Shown: in pieces, positions 12,620 through 21,833 of the stretch
Layout of the letters: each line of letters begins with the position of its first letter
Numbering within the stretch: the stretch's first letter is position 1
NCBI GenBank assembly: GCA_943736015.1
Contig: OX031066.1
Location: 8,374,245-8,438,244, forward strand
Source: Tridacna crocea
Lineage: Eukaryota > Mollusca > Bivalvia > Cardiida > Cardiidae
Reading direction: 5' to 3'
DNA length: 64,000 bases
Program-made: the position numbers and the translations under genes
The notes under the pieces: generated by a model
The model's database searches: none
Told to the model about the DNA's origin: nothing
The model's input: the letters and a program-made list of their open reading frames with translations, nothing else

Positions 12620-13173
12620 TGTTACGAGTCAGGCGTAACTAGAAAGAAGAAGCCAGCAACAAACGATAACAATTAACAGAATTTATCAACAAAAATATCA
12701 AATAAACAGTTACAATAGTACAAAACAATACCTTAGACGTAAAATTCAGAAGACAAACTATTCCAGTCTTAATTCCAATCTGATCCTGATCCAAACTGAA
12801 TGTAATCTAAGCATACAAAGTAATCCTCACTTTAGTCTAGTCTGATCCAAATCCAAACTGAATATAATCCAAGCACTAATTATAGGACACAAACACAAGA
12901 TAATCCCCACTGTAGTCTGGCAATCATGTATTAACTAGTGAACACTGAGATGTAAAAAGCTTTTCCTTTTATAATAACAGGGAAACTTCCAGAAAATTCA
13001 TGTTAAAATCAGTTGCATAACTTCTAGTAAACAGATTGTAAAAAGGCCTGGAAACTTCCAGCACAATATTCCACAAGAGAGAATCCAGTTCTAAAAATAG
13101 TAACAGGGGAAAACCATTCAAAAATAGATACACACATGAACAAAGCTAGGAATAACTGGGTATGTACATAACA
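12620..13173 (-). repeat. 3' LTR of the Gmr1-like element
   Basis: This 554-bp LTR reads TGTTACGAGTC...ATAACA on the plus strand, with TG/CA ends on both strands. It is the downstream LTR of the minus-oriented element because the polypurine tract abuts it at 13174-13184. Line-by-line comparison with 18379-18932 (constant offset 5759) shows no difference. Confidence 0.95.
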
Positions 13174-13184
13174 CTTCCCCCCTT
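13174..13184 (-). other. Polypurine tract of the Gmr1-like element
   Basis: The minus strand reads AAGGGGGGAAG directly against the 3' LTR, the expected place for the plus-strand primer. Further purine-rich sequence follows to about 13200. Confidence 0.85.
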
Positions 13185-13393
13185 GAAAAGAAAAAGGAAG
13201 GTTTATGAAATAAATCATTCTTTTTTGCAATATTATTTATATACATGTATATGATACTTTATCTGAAGTATACATAGGAAATGACAAACTCAAATATTAA
13301 TTTATTTCAGACTAATGAAAATAGTCAAGGTAATGAAAGTACAATTTAAAAATTGAGTTTGAACATGATTTAGGGAAAATGACTATTTGAATT

Positions 13394-16300
13394 TCAAACT
13401 CTTGAAAGAGCATCTGGTATAATGTTATCTTTCCCTTTTATGTGTCTTATGTCAAGATTAAACTCTTGAAGCAATAAACTCCACCTCAGTAATCTTTGAT
13501 TTTTATTCTTAAGTTTGTGTAGAAAACTTAAAGGGTTATGATCACTGAATACAACAATTGGTGAAGTTGAAGAGGTTAAATAAACTTCAAACTGCTGGAT
13601 TGCCAGAATTAAGGCAAGACACTCTTTTTCTATGGTAGAGTAATTTTTCTGATGTTTGTTAAATTTCTTAGAAAAGTAACAAACTGAGTGATCAATACCA
13701 TTATTATCTTCTTGTAAAAGAACAGCACCAATACCAACATCACTTGCATCAACAGCTAATTTGAAACATTTGTCAAAATCAGGTGCCAAGAGAACTGGTG
13801 CGCTCTTAAGTATGGCTTTCAGACGATCAAATGCATCTTGACATTTGTCATTCCATTTGAACTTTGTGCTTTTCTTAAGTAAATTTGTTAAAGGTTCAGC
13901 AATACCTGAGAAATTTTTACAAAATTTCCTATAGTAGCCAGCCATACCAAGAAATCGCATCAGCTGTCTTTTACATTTAGGCACAGGAAACTCAGAGATA
14001 GCATTGACCTTAGCTTCTAAAGGTTTAACTTGACCCTGTCCCACAAGATGTCCTAGAAATGTTACAGTAGCATGACAAAATTCAGTTTTTGCAAGATTCA
14101 CAGTCAGTTTCGCTTTACTGAGTCTGTCGAAGAACTTTCTGATTCTTTGAAGGTGGTCACTCCAACTGTCTGAGTAGATGATGACGTCGTCAATATATGC
14201 ATCACACCCATCTAATCCACATATAACGTTGTTTATAAGTCGCTGAAACGTTGCAGGAGAATTTTTCATCCCAAACGGCATAACTTTGTATTGGTACAGA
14301 CCGTTTGGAGTAGCAAAGGCTGATACTTCTTTTGCTCTATCAGTCAGTGGAACTTGCCAGAATCCTTTTAGCAGGTCAAATTTGGTGACATATTTAGAAT
14401 TTCCAACTTTGTCAATACAGTCATCAATTCTTGGTATTGGAAAAGAGTCTGTTTTTGTCACAGAGTTCACTTTACGATAGTCAGTACACATTCTAAAAGT
14501 TCCATTTGATTTCGGTACTAATATACATGGTGAACTGTAATTACTCTGGCTAGGTTCAATAAAGTCATTTTCCAGTAAGTATTTTACTTCATCCTGGAGG
14601 TATTTCTGTTTCAAAGGATTCATCCTATATGGATGTTGCTTTATTGGTTTAGAATCTTCCACAATGACATCATGATAGATTTTATCTGTTCTTGTGGGAA
14701 TATCAGGAAATAAATGTTCATATTCATGTATCAACTGTTTCAGCTCTTCCTGCTGCGATGGTTCCAAGTGAGAAAGTTTGTTGTCGAGGTTTCTCAAAAT
14801 ATCAGAATTCTCAAGTTTAGATGGACCAAGATCAGATTTATCAATAAAGTCAGAATTTACTTCAAGATCAGATACATTCGATTCTTGTGGGACAGTGTTT
14901 ACAACTGTAATTGGTTTTGAAATAGAGCTATCTCTGTCAAAGTATTCCTTTAACATATTTATATGACACATTTGTTTGTTTTTACGCCTTCCTGGAGTAT
15001 TAATTATATAGTTTAAATCACGTGTTTTCTTGTCAATAGTGTAGGGTCCAAAATATCTTGCCTGTAAAGGTCTTCCAGGTATTGGCAAAAGAGCAAGGAC
15101 TTTGTCACCTGGTTTAAATTTTCTATCAATAACATGGTTGTCATATCTTGCTTTCATTTTGCCCTGAGACGTTTTAAGATTAGACCTAGCAACCTCACAT
15201 GCCCTAGACAGTCTATTTCTGAAGTCAGAAACATACTGTAGTAAATTCAAAGGTGTTTCATCATTTGAGAGAAATTTCTCTTTCAAAAGTTTTAAAGGTC
15301 CACGAACAGAATGGCCAAAAACTAATTCAAAAGGACTGAAACCAAGAGATTCTTGAACAGATTCTCTGGCTGCAAATAGTAACAAATGGATGCCCTCATC
15401 CCAATCTTTTTCAGTGTCAAAGCAATATGACCTTATCATATTTTTTAATGTCTGGTGAAATCTTTCTAAAGCACCTTGACTTTCAGGGTGATAAGCGGAT
15501 GACCTGTATTGCTCGATCCCTAATTCATGCATAACCTGTTGGAATATACCAGACATAAAATTTGACCCTTGATCAGACTGAACTGATTTTGGAAGACCAA
15601 CAAATGTGAAAAATTTTATAAGAGCTTTGACTATTGACTTTGTTTTGATGTTCCTTACGGGAATAGCTTCAGGAAAACGTGTAGAAGTACACATAATTGT
15701 TATGAGATACTCATTTCCTGACTTGGTTCGAGGTAAAGGACCAACACAATCTATAAGTATCCTACTGAAAGGTTCATCAAAAGCAGGAATAGGTTGTAAT
15801 TGAGCTTTGGGAATGGTTTGGTTGGGTTTACCTACCATTTGACATGTATGGCAAGTTTTACAATATTTAGAGACATCTGATTTGAGACCAGGCCAATAAA
15901 AATGATTAATAATTTTGTGATAGGTCTTGTTTATACCTAGATGACCTGACATAGGACTTTCATGGGCTATACTTAGTATTTCATGACGATATGACTTTGG
16001 AACCACAATTTGGTGGTAAACAGCCCATTCATCATCAGCTGGGACATCAAATGGTCGCCATTTTCTCATAAGAATCCCATTCTTTATATAGTAACACATT
16101 GGGACCTGTGAAATTTCATCTTCAGGTAAAGCCCTAAAAATTAATTTTGAAATCTCAGGATCAGTTTGCTGTTCCTGGATAAGCTGTGACTTTGACAGCG
16201 TGTCGTGACCTTGGTCAATAGACCTTGGTGGAGAATTACGAGACATTGACGAGTCTGTCTGAGTATCAGACAAACTGGGATCAAGAGACTTTTTAATCTC

Positions 16301-18181
16301 ATTATTGAAATATTGACCGATAAAAGTATCCGTCAAGTCAATGTCAGAGTTTGAGTTTTTCAAAATGGCCTTTTTAGCCATAGCTCGGGTAACTGCACAA
16401 GAAGGATACAAGTCAGGAATTTCCTGCTCGATAGGGTCATCTGTTTGACCTATATTTGGTGTGTCAGTTACAAGTGGATTAACCACAACCTTATCTCCAG
16501 CTAAGTCATTGCCTAGCAGTAAATGGACGCCTTTAAATGGTAAGGAAGGTTTAATACCAATAACCACAAGCCCGGTAACCAAATCTGATGACAAATTAAC
16601 GTAATGGAGAGGGATATTAACAGTTCCACACTCTACACCCTGAATAAGGACACTAGTACCGGAAGAAGTCTTCTCAGAAAAAGGCAGTATATCTGCAAAA
16701 ATAAGAGATTGAGAAGCTCCTGTGTCTCTTAAAATTTTAATAGGGGTAGGTGGGCAATTATCACCTGAAAGTGATACAAAACCATTCAACATAAATGGTT
16801 CAAAAATCTCCATAGTTGAATCAGACTTGGGTTTTGTGACTATGTCAATTGTATTGGTTTTAATAGAAGACTGTGGCCTTGGTCTAAGAGTGGTGAGCCC
16901 TGTTGGCTTGGCTTCATCCCTTTCTAACTTCCTTTTTAATTTCAAACATTCAGAAACAAGGTGACCAGGTTTCTTACAATAGTTACAAGTGGGTCGAGAT
17001 AAGGGATATTGACTTTTGGTTTCACTAGTAGAATTGGGTTTGGGTGTATTGGATTGACTGGGCATGCCAGATGAATTACCAGACGTAAATTTATTTTGGG
17101 GATGTGAGGAAGTAGGTTTTGCTTTAGCAATAAAAGAAACTTTATGTGTAAGATAGTAATTATCAGCCAGACGAGCTGCTTCTTCTAAAGTTTCAACTTG
17201 TTTTTCGTCTAAGAATGTCTTAACACCAAATTGAATACAACGTTTGAATTCTTCAACTAACATAAGTTGTCTGAGTTTATCATAATTTTGGTCTACTTTC
17301 TTAGAACAGCACCATCTATCAAATAACTGTTCTTTGTTCCTAGCAAATTCAACATGAGTCTGGTTAGAATCTTTTTTACAATTTCTAAATTTTTGTCTAT
17401 ATGCTTCTGGGACCAGCTCATAACCTTTGAGAATAAGTTCTTTAACAGTCTCATAATGATGACATTGTTCAACACCTAGTTGTGTATAAATTTCACGAGC
17501 TTTGCCTATCAAAACACTTTGCAGAAGCAAAGTCCAGTGCTCTTTTGGCCAATTTAAGTTTTCTGCAACTTTTTCAAAGTGTAGGAAGTATTTATCAACT
17601 TCTTTCTCTTGAAATGGAGGAACAAGCCTAATATGTTTTGTAACATCGAAATTGTATTCAATCTTTTGCTTCGGTTGATTTGCTCTTTCTTGCATTTCTA
17701 TTTCCCTCATTCTTAATTGAAATTCTCTCTCCTTCTCTCTCTCTTCCCTTTCCCTTTCTTCTCTTTCCCTTTCTCTTTCTCTTTCCTTCTCTCTCTCTAC
17801 TCTTTCTTCTCTCTGTCTTTCCCTTTCTCTTTCTTCTCTCTCCCTTTCTCTTTCCCTTTCTTCTCTCTCCCTGTCTCTTTCCCTTTCTCTTTCCTTCTCT
17901 CTTTCCTGAATTTCTAATTGTCTGATCTGAAATTTCAATTCAAGTTCTTTCGAACTTGAAACTGACTGAACTTCAACTATCAGGGAAAGAGCATTTTCAT
18001 TGAAAATCTCCTCATCAACAAAATATTGTACCAAAATGTTCCTAATTTCATGTCTACGCATTGAAGATTTTATTTCAGACAATTCATAGTGTTTAGCAAG
18101 ATTAAGCAAATCAGTCTTTTTACCTAAATTCAATAGCTCCACAGACGGTTCAGCCGTAAATTTATCTAAGTCAAAAGACAT
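13394..18181 (-). CDS. Gag-Pol polyprotein of a Gmr1-like Ty3/Gypsy retrotransposon (1595 aa)
   Basis: A single unbroken frame encodes capsid and all replication enzymes. Domains in order (approximate residues): an N-terminal helical region of possible SAP type (15-60); an Arg/Glu-rich coiled coil (about 85-165); a SCAN-like capsid region (190-350); a CX2CX4HX4C zinc knuckle (397-410); an aspartic protease with DTGAS (485) and LLGND; an integrase HHCC finger (725-780) and DD35E core (D about 810, SDQGS D about 868, E about 904, exactly 35 residues between the last two); a GPY/F module (about 1045); a reverse transcriptase with YIDDV (about 1330); and RNase H (1470-1595) ending DALSRV. All catalytic motifs look intact. 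The first ATG, at 18181, lies about 200 nt inside the 5' LTR. There is no stop or frameshift between gag and pol, so the Gag:Pol ratio must be set by processing or other means. Known: vertebrate SCAN domains derive from Gmr1-like capsids. Confidence 0.95.
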   Translation of the reverse strand: MSFDLDKFTAEPSVELLNLGKKTDLLNLAKHYELSEIKSSMRRHEIRNILVQYFVDEEIFNENALSLIVEVQSVSSSKELELKFQIRQLEIQEREKERERERDREREEREREREREERERERQREERVEREKEREREREREEREREEREKEREFQLRMREIEMQERANQPKQKIEYNFDVTKHIRLVPPFQEKEVDKYFLHFEKVAENLNWPKEHWTLLLQSVLIGKAREIYTQLGVEQCHHYETVKELILKGYELVPEAYRQKFRNCKKDSNQTHVEFARNKEQLFDRWCCSKKVDQNYDKLRQLMLVEEFKRCIQFGVKTFLDEKQVETLEEAARLADNYYLTHKVSFIAKAKPTSSHPQNKFTSGNSSGMPSQSNTPKPNSTSETKSQYPLSRPTCNYCKKPGHLVSECLKLKRKLERDEAKPTGLTTLRPRPQSSIKTNTIDIVTKPKSDSTMEIFEPFMLNGFVSLSGDNCPPTPIKILRDTGASQSLIFADILPFSEKTSSGTSVLIQGVECGTVNIPLHYVNLSSDLVTGLVVIGIKPSLPFKGVHLLLGNDLAGDKVVVNPLVTDTPNIGQTDDPIEQEIPDLYPSCAVTRAMAKKAILKNSNSDIDLTDTFIGQYFNNEIKKSLDPSLSDTQTDSSMSRNSPPRSIDQGHDTLSKSQLIQEQQTDPEISKLIFRALPEDEISQVPMCYYIKNGILMRKWRPFDVPADDEWAVYHQIVVPKSYRHEILSIAHESPMSGHLGINKTYHKIINHFYWPGLKSDVSKYCKTCHTCQMVGKPNQTIPKAQLQPIPAFDEPFSRILIDCVGPLPRTKSGNEYLITIMCTSTRFPEAIPVRNIKTKSIVKALIKFFTFVGLPKSVQSDQGSNFMSGIFQQVMHELGIEQYRSSAYHPESQGALERFHQTLKNMIRSYCFDTEKDWDEGIHLLLFAARESVQESLGFSPFELVFGHSVRGPLKLLKEKFLSNDETPLNLLQYVSDFRNRLSRACEVARSNLKTSQGKMKARYDNHVIDRKFKPGDKVLALLPIPGRPLQARYFGPYTIDKKTRDLNYIINTPGRRKNKQMCHINMLKEYFDRDSSISKPITVVNTVPQESNVSDLEVNSDFIDKSDLGPSKLENSDILRNLDNKLSHLEPSQQEELKQLIHEYEHLFPDIPTRTDKIYHDVIVEDSKPIKQHPYRMNPLKQKYLQDEVKYLLENDFIEPSQSNYSSPCILVPKSNGTFRMCTDYRKVNSVTKTDSFPIPRIDDCIDKVGNSKYVTKFDLLKGFWQVPLTDRAKEVSAFATPNGLYQYKVMPFGMKNSPATFQRLINNVICGLDGCDAYIDDVIIYSDSWSDHLQRIRKFFDRLSKAKLTVNLAKTEFCHATVTFLGHLVGQGQVKPLEAKVNAISEFPVPKCKRQLMRFLGMAGYYRKFCKNFSGIAEPLTNLLKKSTKFKWNDKCQDAFDRLKAILKSAPVLLAPDFDKCFKLAVDASDVGIGAVLLQEDNNGIDHSVCYFSKKFNKHQKNYSTIEKECLALILAIQQFEVYLTSSTSPIVVFSDHNPLSFLHKLKNKNQRLLRWSLLLQEFNLDIRHIKGKDNIIPDALSRV
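17720..17905 (-). repeat. Hexamer-like CT/GA tract coding the Gag coiled coil
   Basis: Imperfect repeats of CTCT, TTCC and TTTC on the plus strand encode an Arg/Glu-alternating stretch of about 60 residues in Gag. The tract stays in frame, so any length change has probably been in multiples of three. Confidence 0.8.
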
Positions 18182-18355
18182 GTTTGTTTGTTGCTGGATT
18201 CAAGTACAAAATTGTATTATAATTACTGATTAGTAATTTTGACTTACAAGATGTATTAGATTTTTATTCAAATTGTGAAAAGCAAACGTCTATGTCTTAT
18301 TTTCCAATCGATGGTTAATCCCAAAAGGAAAACGAATGCGTTAGTCTATTTTCCA

Positions 18356-18373
18356 ATCCCGGACGAGCCCCCA
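18356..18373 (-). other. Primer-binding site, tRNA-Pro type
   Basis: The minus strand reads TGGGGGCTCGTCCGGGAT, beginning 5 nt after the LTR end. From established knowledge this 18-mer is complementary to the 3' end of tRNA-Pro and is the classic primer site of murine-leukaemia-type retroviruses. Here it primes minus-strand synthesis of a Gypsy-class element. Confidence 0.85.
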
Positions 18374-18378
18374 ATTTC

Positions 18379-18932
18379 TGTTACGAGTCAGGCGTAACTA
18401 GAAAGAAGAAGCCAGCAACAAACGATAACAATTAACAGAATTTATCAACAAAAATATCAAATAAACAGTTACAATAGTACAAAACAATACCTTAGACGTA
18501 AAATTCAGAAGACAAACTATTCCAGTCTTAATTCCAATCTGATCCTGATCCAAACTGAATGTAATCTAAGCATACAAAGTAATCCTCACTTTAGTCTAGT
18601 CTGATCCAAATCCAAACTGAATATAATCCAAGCACTAATTATAGGACACAAACACAAGATAATCCCCACTGTAGTCTGGCAATCATGTATTAACTAGTGA
18701 ACACTGAGATGTAAAAAGCTTTTCCTTTTATAATAACAGGGAAACTTCCAGAAAATTCATGTTAAAATCAGTTGCATAACTTCTAGTAAACAGATTGTAA
18801 AAAGGCCTGGAAACTTCCAGCACAATATTCCACAAGAGAGAATCCAGTTCTAAAAATAGTAACAGGGGAAAACCATTCAAAAATAGATACACACATGAAC
18901 AAAGCTAGGAATAACTGGGTATGTACATAACA
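18379..18932 (-). repeat. 5' LTR of the Gmr1-like element
   Basis: This 554-bp LTR is identical by eye to 12620-13173. It is the upstream LTR: the primer-binding site lies 5 nt inside its inner edge. It should hold the promoter; a TATAAAAG box is visible on the minus strand at 18725-18732. Confidence 0.95.
18725..18732 (-). promoter_or_regulatory. Putative TATA box in the 5' LTR
   Basis: The minus strand reads TATAAAAG here, and the same box lies at 12966-12973 in the other LTR. It sits inside the LTR upstream of the coding frame, where a retrotransposon promoter is expected. No initiator could be assigned. Confidence 0.45.
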
Positions 18933-19635
18933 TAATCTTCCTTGGAGAGGAGGTACAATGTGATACTAAACGATGTAAGAAAATATTATTGAATCAACTA
19001 TCAGGAAACATTTGGGATGAAAAACCTAACATTATTGGATAACTTCTTACTCCAGTAAAATTTTTATCAAATCTTGTCTTGCTCTTAGCTTTCATTTAAG
19101 GAAAAAAGATATATATTTTTTTTTCATGGAGGTATGAACAAAGAAAAACTAATCACACTGTACGAAAAGCGGTTTCATACAAAATTGTGATTAGCTTTTA
19201 TGACATAACTCCGTGAAAACAAAACAAAAATAAAACTCTTTGTTCCTTTTAATTCAATATCACAGACAAATACGGATGATTCATTTTGAAAGTGGAACAA
19301 ATGAAGTTGAGGTGGAGCTATGAATTTTTCTTCAGACAATTAGGACTTGCCAATTTCTTATAAAAAGAAAAAAAAAACTGATATTGAATTATCAATTCGT
19401 ATAGATAACCGAAAGGATGTCATTTTTTTTTTGAAAATATACGAATAATAATTTCTCAGAACTTTTTTGCGAACACATTTTAAGTGGTAAGAAATATGAA
19501 CAAATAAGTATTTTGTTGTATTTATAGCATGATACATAAAATTAAAACCAGAATATATAGACAGAAAATCTATGTTTACAACACGTGTTTGAAACCTTTG
19601 ACAACTAAACATTCATATTAATACGTCCATCAAAA

Positions 19636-19921
19636 GTCGTCCTAAGGTATATGTATATTATGTCTGGGTGATTCGGATCATGCTATCTCACAAATAATTG
19701 CTCTTCCTTTCTCAGTGTCTTCAAAATATCTACTGCAGATCATGTTATTGCTATTTTGTGTGCTAGAACATCATAATTGTCGTCCTAGGGTACATGTTTA
19801 TTTTGTCTGGTTGTTTGGATCATGCTGTCTCACAAATAATTGCTCTACCTTTCTTAATGTCTTCAAAGGATATCTACTGCAGAGTGTATAATTCTGTTTT
19901 ATGTACCAGAACATCATAGTT
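19636..19921 (+). repeat. Tandem duplication, about 143-bp unit
   Basis: GTCGTCCTAAGGTATATG (19636) and GTCGTCCTAGGGTACATG (19779) start two copies sharing GGATCATGCT, CTCACAAATAATTGCTCT and ATCTACTGCAG in order. They are about 80-85% alike by eye. Confidence 0.8.
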
Positions 19922-21325
19922 GTTAGTACATTTTTTTTAAAGCTGCGTCCATTCTTCGTCAGATATTCAAAGTTCGAATTTCGAATTCTGTATGTTATGT
20001 TAATTTGTTTCGTTGATCTACAGAATATTCAAGAACACCCGGTCGTATATAAGGGCGTTTTGTATCTAGACACTAAATATATTTCAGCCCGACAACGCGG
20101 GGAATCCATTTTATTGCTTTTCTTATGTCGGTTTAATTAACGCACCTTTAACTTGAAATTAGATAATTGCATTCTGTAAAGTCCTAAATTACTCCCTTCT
20201 TTTCATTTTATGAGATTCAAGTGTCGAGTGTAAGTGTTATGATCTTGCAAGTAGCTCCTATGAATTTCTACTTGTTCCTCTTGATCTCCTTCCCCGTCAT
20301 ATTTTCCCTTTCCTTTCTTGCGTTACACTTTTTTGTTTTTGTTGTCTTTGTTACTATTCTTTTTCTGTTCAACTGTTCAACACGAAACTGCGAGTCGAGA
20401 AGCGTAGATTGTAGCGTACAAAATTTGAAACCAAGCATTCTATGAGTCGAATCCCTAGCTCAGCGAATTATTCCAACAGGATTCAATCCTCTCTCACTGC
20501 TGATCATTATTACAATAATGGTTATATTGGAATTTTGCCAGTTACTTCAGAAGAATAATTTGCGAAGTACTGGTAAATAAAACTCGAGGAAAGTAAATTG
20601 GAAGATCTACTGGCCACCGCGATATAACAGAAACATAACCGACTGAAATTATGCTATTCCATTTATTTGGTGCTCTTTCGGTTATCGATTCGAAAGATGA
20701 CAAAGACTTATTGAATTTAAAAACAGTTGCAGAAAACAATTAGACTCAGATCAAATGTTGGATTTTGAAGTTAATAAAACGCTAGAAACTATTATTCAAA
20801 AAAGGAATAAATGCTGATTAAAAAGAGTTTCTACCTTTCCCAGAAGATTTTCAAAAGCTTTGTATCTCGGGTTCTGAAAACATTGGTGGTCTTATTGTCT
20901 TAAATAATTTATACAGGGACGAGTGTAATAGCTGAAAGGTACGCGGTAATTGAATTAGATAAAGAACTAATTGTTAATGACAAGTAGAAAATGTTTTAAT
21001 GCTTTGGATTTATCTATAGCAGCATGCTCGTAAATGAACCTTCGTTTTTGTGTGTTGAACTTTGTTTTCAGCCTGTATAGAAATGTAGCGCTCTCCTTCT
21101 TCTCCATCTTCTTAATCTATGGTACCGCCGTGGCTTGTTTTTCTTTTCTTTATTTTCGCCAATTATGAAGAGTTTATAATATAACATACAAGAACCCCAT
21201 ACAAGGAAACAAACATATTGAAAAAAGAAGAAAAAAAAAAATAGCAATATTGCCGAAAATGAGGGTGCGTAAGTGTGTTCGTCACTGCATGTGTGTGAGG
21301 GGGTGGGGGTGGGGTGTAGGAGGGA

Positions 21326-21366
21326 GAGACAGACAGACAGACATACAGACAGACAGACAAACAGAG
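21326..21366 (+). repeat. (ACAG)n microsatellite
   Basis: Ten imperfect AGAC/ACAG tetramers lie upstream of the GPCR, following a G-rich stretch at 21298-21325. Confidence 0.9.
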
Positions 21367-21630
21367 AAATCAGGTATAAACATTCAATTATACAACTATA
21401 CAGAAAGTCCTATTCCGAAAACACATTAATTCGTGAATCCTGACGACTGAAATCAGCATTAGACTGCAGATAACCTGAAGTTTGATCCTGAAACTAATGT
21501 GGCAATTGCAGTCTCTTTATTCGCATTTTTTATACCTCGAAAGAGTAAGAGTTTTTCATGCGCCGAAGATGTTTCAGATACAAGTAGAATAAGTTCTATT
21601 TTGTATTTCAGGGAGTAATATAAGATAACG

Positions 21631-21833
21631 ATGGAGAACTCGACCGATGTATTCAAAGACGTCGATGTTAATATAACAGATGGAAATGGGAGCCAGTTTT
21701 TGACCCATTCTCCTAACCAGATATTGGCAATTGTGGCCCCACACATCGTGATCATAGACAGAGTTGTTTCTCCTATTTGGTATGTCCTTGGGTTGTTTGG
21801 GAATCCAGTCTCTGCCATAATATGGTTATCACG
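21631..21833 (+). CDS. GPCR coding exon 1 (N-terminus and TM1)
   Basis: The exon runs from ATG (context aacgATGg) to a GTGAGT donor at 21834 and ends two bases into an Arg codon. An AG acceptor at 21610-21611 preceded by TTTGTATTTC suggests that a 5' non-coding exon lies upstream and that this exon begins at 21612. Confidence 0.82.

Larger units (their letters stand above)
12616..18936 (-). mobile_element. Complete Gmr1-like Ty3/Gypsy LTR retrotransposon with its 4-bp target duplication
   Basis: The 6313-bp element (12620-18932) is flanked by TAAT on both sides (12616-12619 and 18933-18936). It has two 554-bp LTRs starting TG and ending CA, a tRNA-Pro primer-binding site, a polypurine tract and one open gag-pol frame on the minus strand. 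Seen directly: the LTRs look identical base for base and the frame is unbroken, so insertion was recent and the copy may be autonomous. The pol order is protease, integrase, reverse transcriptase, RNase H. Known: ordinary Ty3/Gypsy elements carry integrase last, and the integrase-first order marks the Gmr1-like lineage. There is no envelope frame and no chromodomain after RNase H. Confidence 0.96.
18937..21611. other. Gene-less stretch between the LTR element and the GPCR
   Basis: It holds the 143-bp tandem duplication, a decayed family A hairpin near 20790-20850 and the ACAG microsatellite. The GPCR promoter and a 5' non-coding exon should lie in its right part; neither can be placed by eye. 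Confidence 0.55.

Noticed and set aside
17680..17925. Plus-strand open frames opposite the Gag coiled coil
   Set aside because: They are the antisense reading of the repetitive Arg/Glu tract.
12620..18932. Endogenous retrovirus with envelope
   Set aside because: No open frame remains between RNase H and the 3' LTR (only about 220 bp) and the tRNA-Pro primer alone does not make it a retrovirus.
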